From: an uncultured Ruminococcus sp.
GTDB taxonomy: Bacteria > Bacillota > Clostridia > Oscillospirales > Ruminococcaceae
Direction: 5' to 3'
DNA: 6,517 nucleotides
NCBI GenBank assembly: GCA_946540705.1
Contig: CAMNJD010000443.1
Coordinates: forward strand, 1-6,517
Positions 5,862-6,517 of the stretch are shown piece after piece (the first letter of the stretch is position 1; every line of letters begins with the position of its first letter). The position numbers and the translations under genes were made by a program. The notes beneath the pieces are model-generated. The model was given only the letters and a program-made list of their open reading frames with translations, was not told where the DNA came from and ran no database searches.

Positions 5862-6277
5862 GCACGCGGGCAGTACGGCTGAGCGCGGCGTTCTCCGCAC
5901 TGCTGCTGCTCGGCAGCGAAATTCTCATCGGCATGTATGCGCACGGCTGGGTGCGGAATTATCTGGGTGATGTGCTTGTGGTGATGCTGCTGTATGCGCT
6001 TTGGCGGGCGGTATTCCCGCACAGGCCGGCATATGGCGGGCTGTTGCCAGCGGCGATCCTGATGTTTGCGTTCGGTGTGGAATTCTTGCAGCTCTGGGGG
6101 TTTGCGGATAAGATGCACATTACGAACCGGCTGCTGCGCATTATCATCGGAACCGGGTTTTCTGTCATCGACCTGATTTCCTATGTGCTCGGCATTCTGC
6201 CCTGCCTGCTTTGTGAGTTATTATATCACAATATGCAGAAAAGTGCAATGGGAGCAGTCAGAAAAAATATACAGTGA
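5858..6277 (+). CDS. DUF2809 family membrane protein
   Basis: The 139-residue protein has about four membrane segments (7-27, 38-55, 62-80 and 100-124). The family pattern is clear: R33-N-Y-L-G-D-V-L-V-V in the second segment, V74-E-F-L-Q in the third, and G98-T-G-F-S-V-I-D-L-I-S-Y-V-L-G112 in the last. DUF2809 proteins are small integral membrane proteins without a known reaction. The ATG at 5858 overlaps the preceding TGA (ATGA) and has only a weak ribosome site, so it is probably translationally coupled to the DUF4173-like gene; a common complex or pathway is an inference. The last codons (about N125 to A130) fall in a 19-base sequence that recurs downstream at 6309-6327, so the C-terminus may have been reshaped by a local duplication. 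Confidence 0.85.
   Translation: MSTRAVRLSAAFSALLLLGSEILIGMYAHGWVRNYLGDVLVVMLLYALWRAVFPHRPAYGGLLPAAILMFAFGVEFLQLWGFADKMHITNRLLRIIIGTGFSVIDLISYVLGILPCLLCELLYHNMQKSAMGAVRKNIQ
6230..6248 (+). repeat. 19-base direct repeat, copy 1 (end of the DUF2809 gene)
   Basis: AATATGCAGAAAAGTGCAA is identical to 6309-6327, with a 79-base offset. This copy encodes part of the C-terminus of the DUF2809 protein; the other lies outside it in a different frame relation. Flanking bases differ on both sides, so this is a short perfect repeat, not a long tandem duplication. It may mark an old slippage or recombination event, or a shared protein or RNA site. Confidence 0.7.
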
Positions 6278-6308
6278 GACAGCATGGGTGCAAAAACGGC
6301 GCTGGGCA

Positions 6309-6327
6309 AATATGCAGAAAAGTGCAA
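6309..6327 (+). repeat. 19-base direct repeat, copy 2 (intergenic)
   Basis: Second identical copy of the 19-base sequence at 6230-6248, located 32 bases after the DUF2809 stop in the non-coding flank. It lies inside the doubtful 44-codon ORF at 6284-6418. Confidence 0.7.
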
Positions 6328-6359
6328 GCAGCGTAAGACAGATACCTATATAGAAGTTT

Positions 6360-6391
6360 TGCCCCTGAGAGTTACAAAGCACTCAGGGGCA
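6360..6391 (+). terminator. Stem-loop downstream of the rightward operon, weak intrinsic terminator candidate
   Basis: TGCCCCTGAG (6360-6369) pairs perfectly with CTCAGGGGCA (6382-6391) around a 12-base loop, a strong 10-bp stem. It is the only strong hairpin after the last gene and so probably marks the 3' end of the operon transcript. The tail ATTGTGCATATTTATG is only moderately T-rich, and T's precede rather than follow the stem, so termination efficiency is uncertain. Neither strand has a clean T-run after it. Confidence 0.5.
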
Positions 6392-6517
6392 TTGTGCATA
6401 TTTATGTTGCTAAGCTAAATCAGAATATATCATAGTATGGTTTCGGCTTTATGATCTTGATTATATGTCCGAATGTTTATTTTAACTGGGCGCGGGGCGC
6501 GAATGCGAGGGGAAGAA

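Larger units (their letters stand above)
6278..6517. other. Right-hand flank without a supported gene
   Basis: About 240 bases, AT-rich until about 6485 and then abruptly GC-rich. It holds the second 19-base repeat, the stem-loop at 6360-6391, and a 44-codon ORF at 6284-6418 (starting M-G-A-K-T-A-L-G-K-Y) that lacks a ribosome site and runs through the stem-loop. Another ATG at 6473 stays open to the window edge for 15 codons but also lacks a ribosome site. No tRNA or promoter could be identified. Confidence 0.5.

Noticed and set aside
6473..6517. ATG at 6473 open to the right edge as a partial gene
   Set aside because: Only 15 codons are visible, there is no ribosome site, and the frame lies in an abrupt GC-rich run; it cannot be supported.

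Overview
The window reads as chromosomal DNA from a GC-rich Gram-positive anaerobe of the Clostridia, most likely an Oscillospiraceae/Ruminococcus-type gut bacterium. This is inferred from strong AAGGAG-type ribosome binding sites, GTG and TTG starts, sharp AT-rich promoters between GC-rich genes, and several families typical of such genomes (DUF2975 with a small Cro/CI-type regulator, DUF4173/DUF4153, DUF2809, DUF2752). No rRNA, tRNA, CRISPR array, transposase or phage gene was seen. Almost every protein encoded here is a membrane protein.

Left half (183-3292, minus strand). A three-gene leftward operon starts from an extended -10 promoter near 2784-2812. Its genes are a small basic single-pass membrane protein (2249-2731), a membrane-anchored Thr-rich protein with a calcium-loop/FG-GAP-like extracellular domain (1190-2230), and a six-helix voltage-gated-type K+ channel with a TVGYGD filter and an RCK_C-like tail (183-1193). 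The second and third genes overlap by 4 bases (GTGA), and the first and second are 18 bases apart. Upstream of the operon, also on the minus strand, is a small DUF2752 membrane protein with a CPGCG motif (2888-3292).

Right half (3361-6277, plus strand). A textbook promoter (TTGACA, 17 bases, TATAAT) drives a DUF2975 four-helix membrane protein (3428-3880) and a 77-residue HTH regulator (3899-4132; TTG start preferred over the longer GTG call). After a 133-base gap rich in palindromes come a 531-residue DUF4173/DUF4153-like polytopic protein (4266-5861) and a DUF2809 protein (5858-6277) joined to it by an ATGA overlap. The order suggests one regulated membrane-protein module, possibly with internal attenuation after the HTH gene.

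Edges. Bases 1-182 hold no convincing gene, only a possible leftward promoter and a 38-codon ORF overlapping the channel stop. Bases 6278-6517 are AT-rich with a 19-base direct repeat, a 10-bp stem-loop and a 44-codon ORF of doubtful status. No complete, obviously new defence or mobile system is visible. The best leads are the K+ channel with two unknown membrane partners, and the HTH/DUF2975/DUF4173/DUF2809 module.
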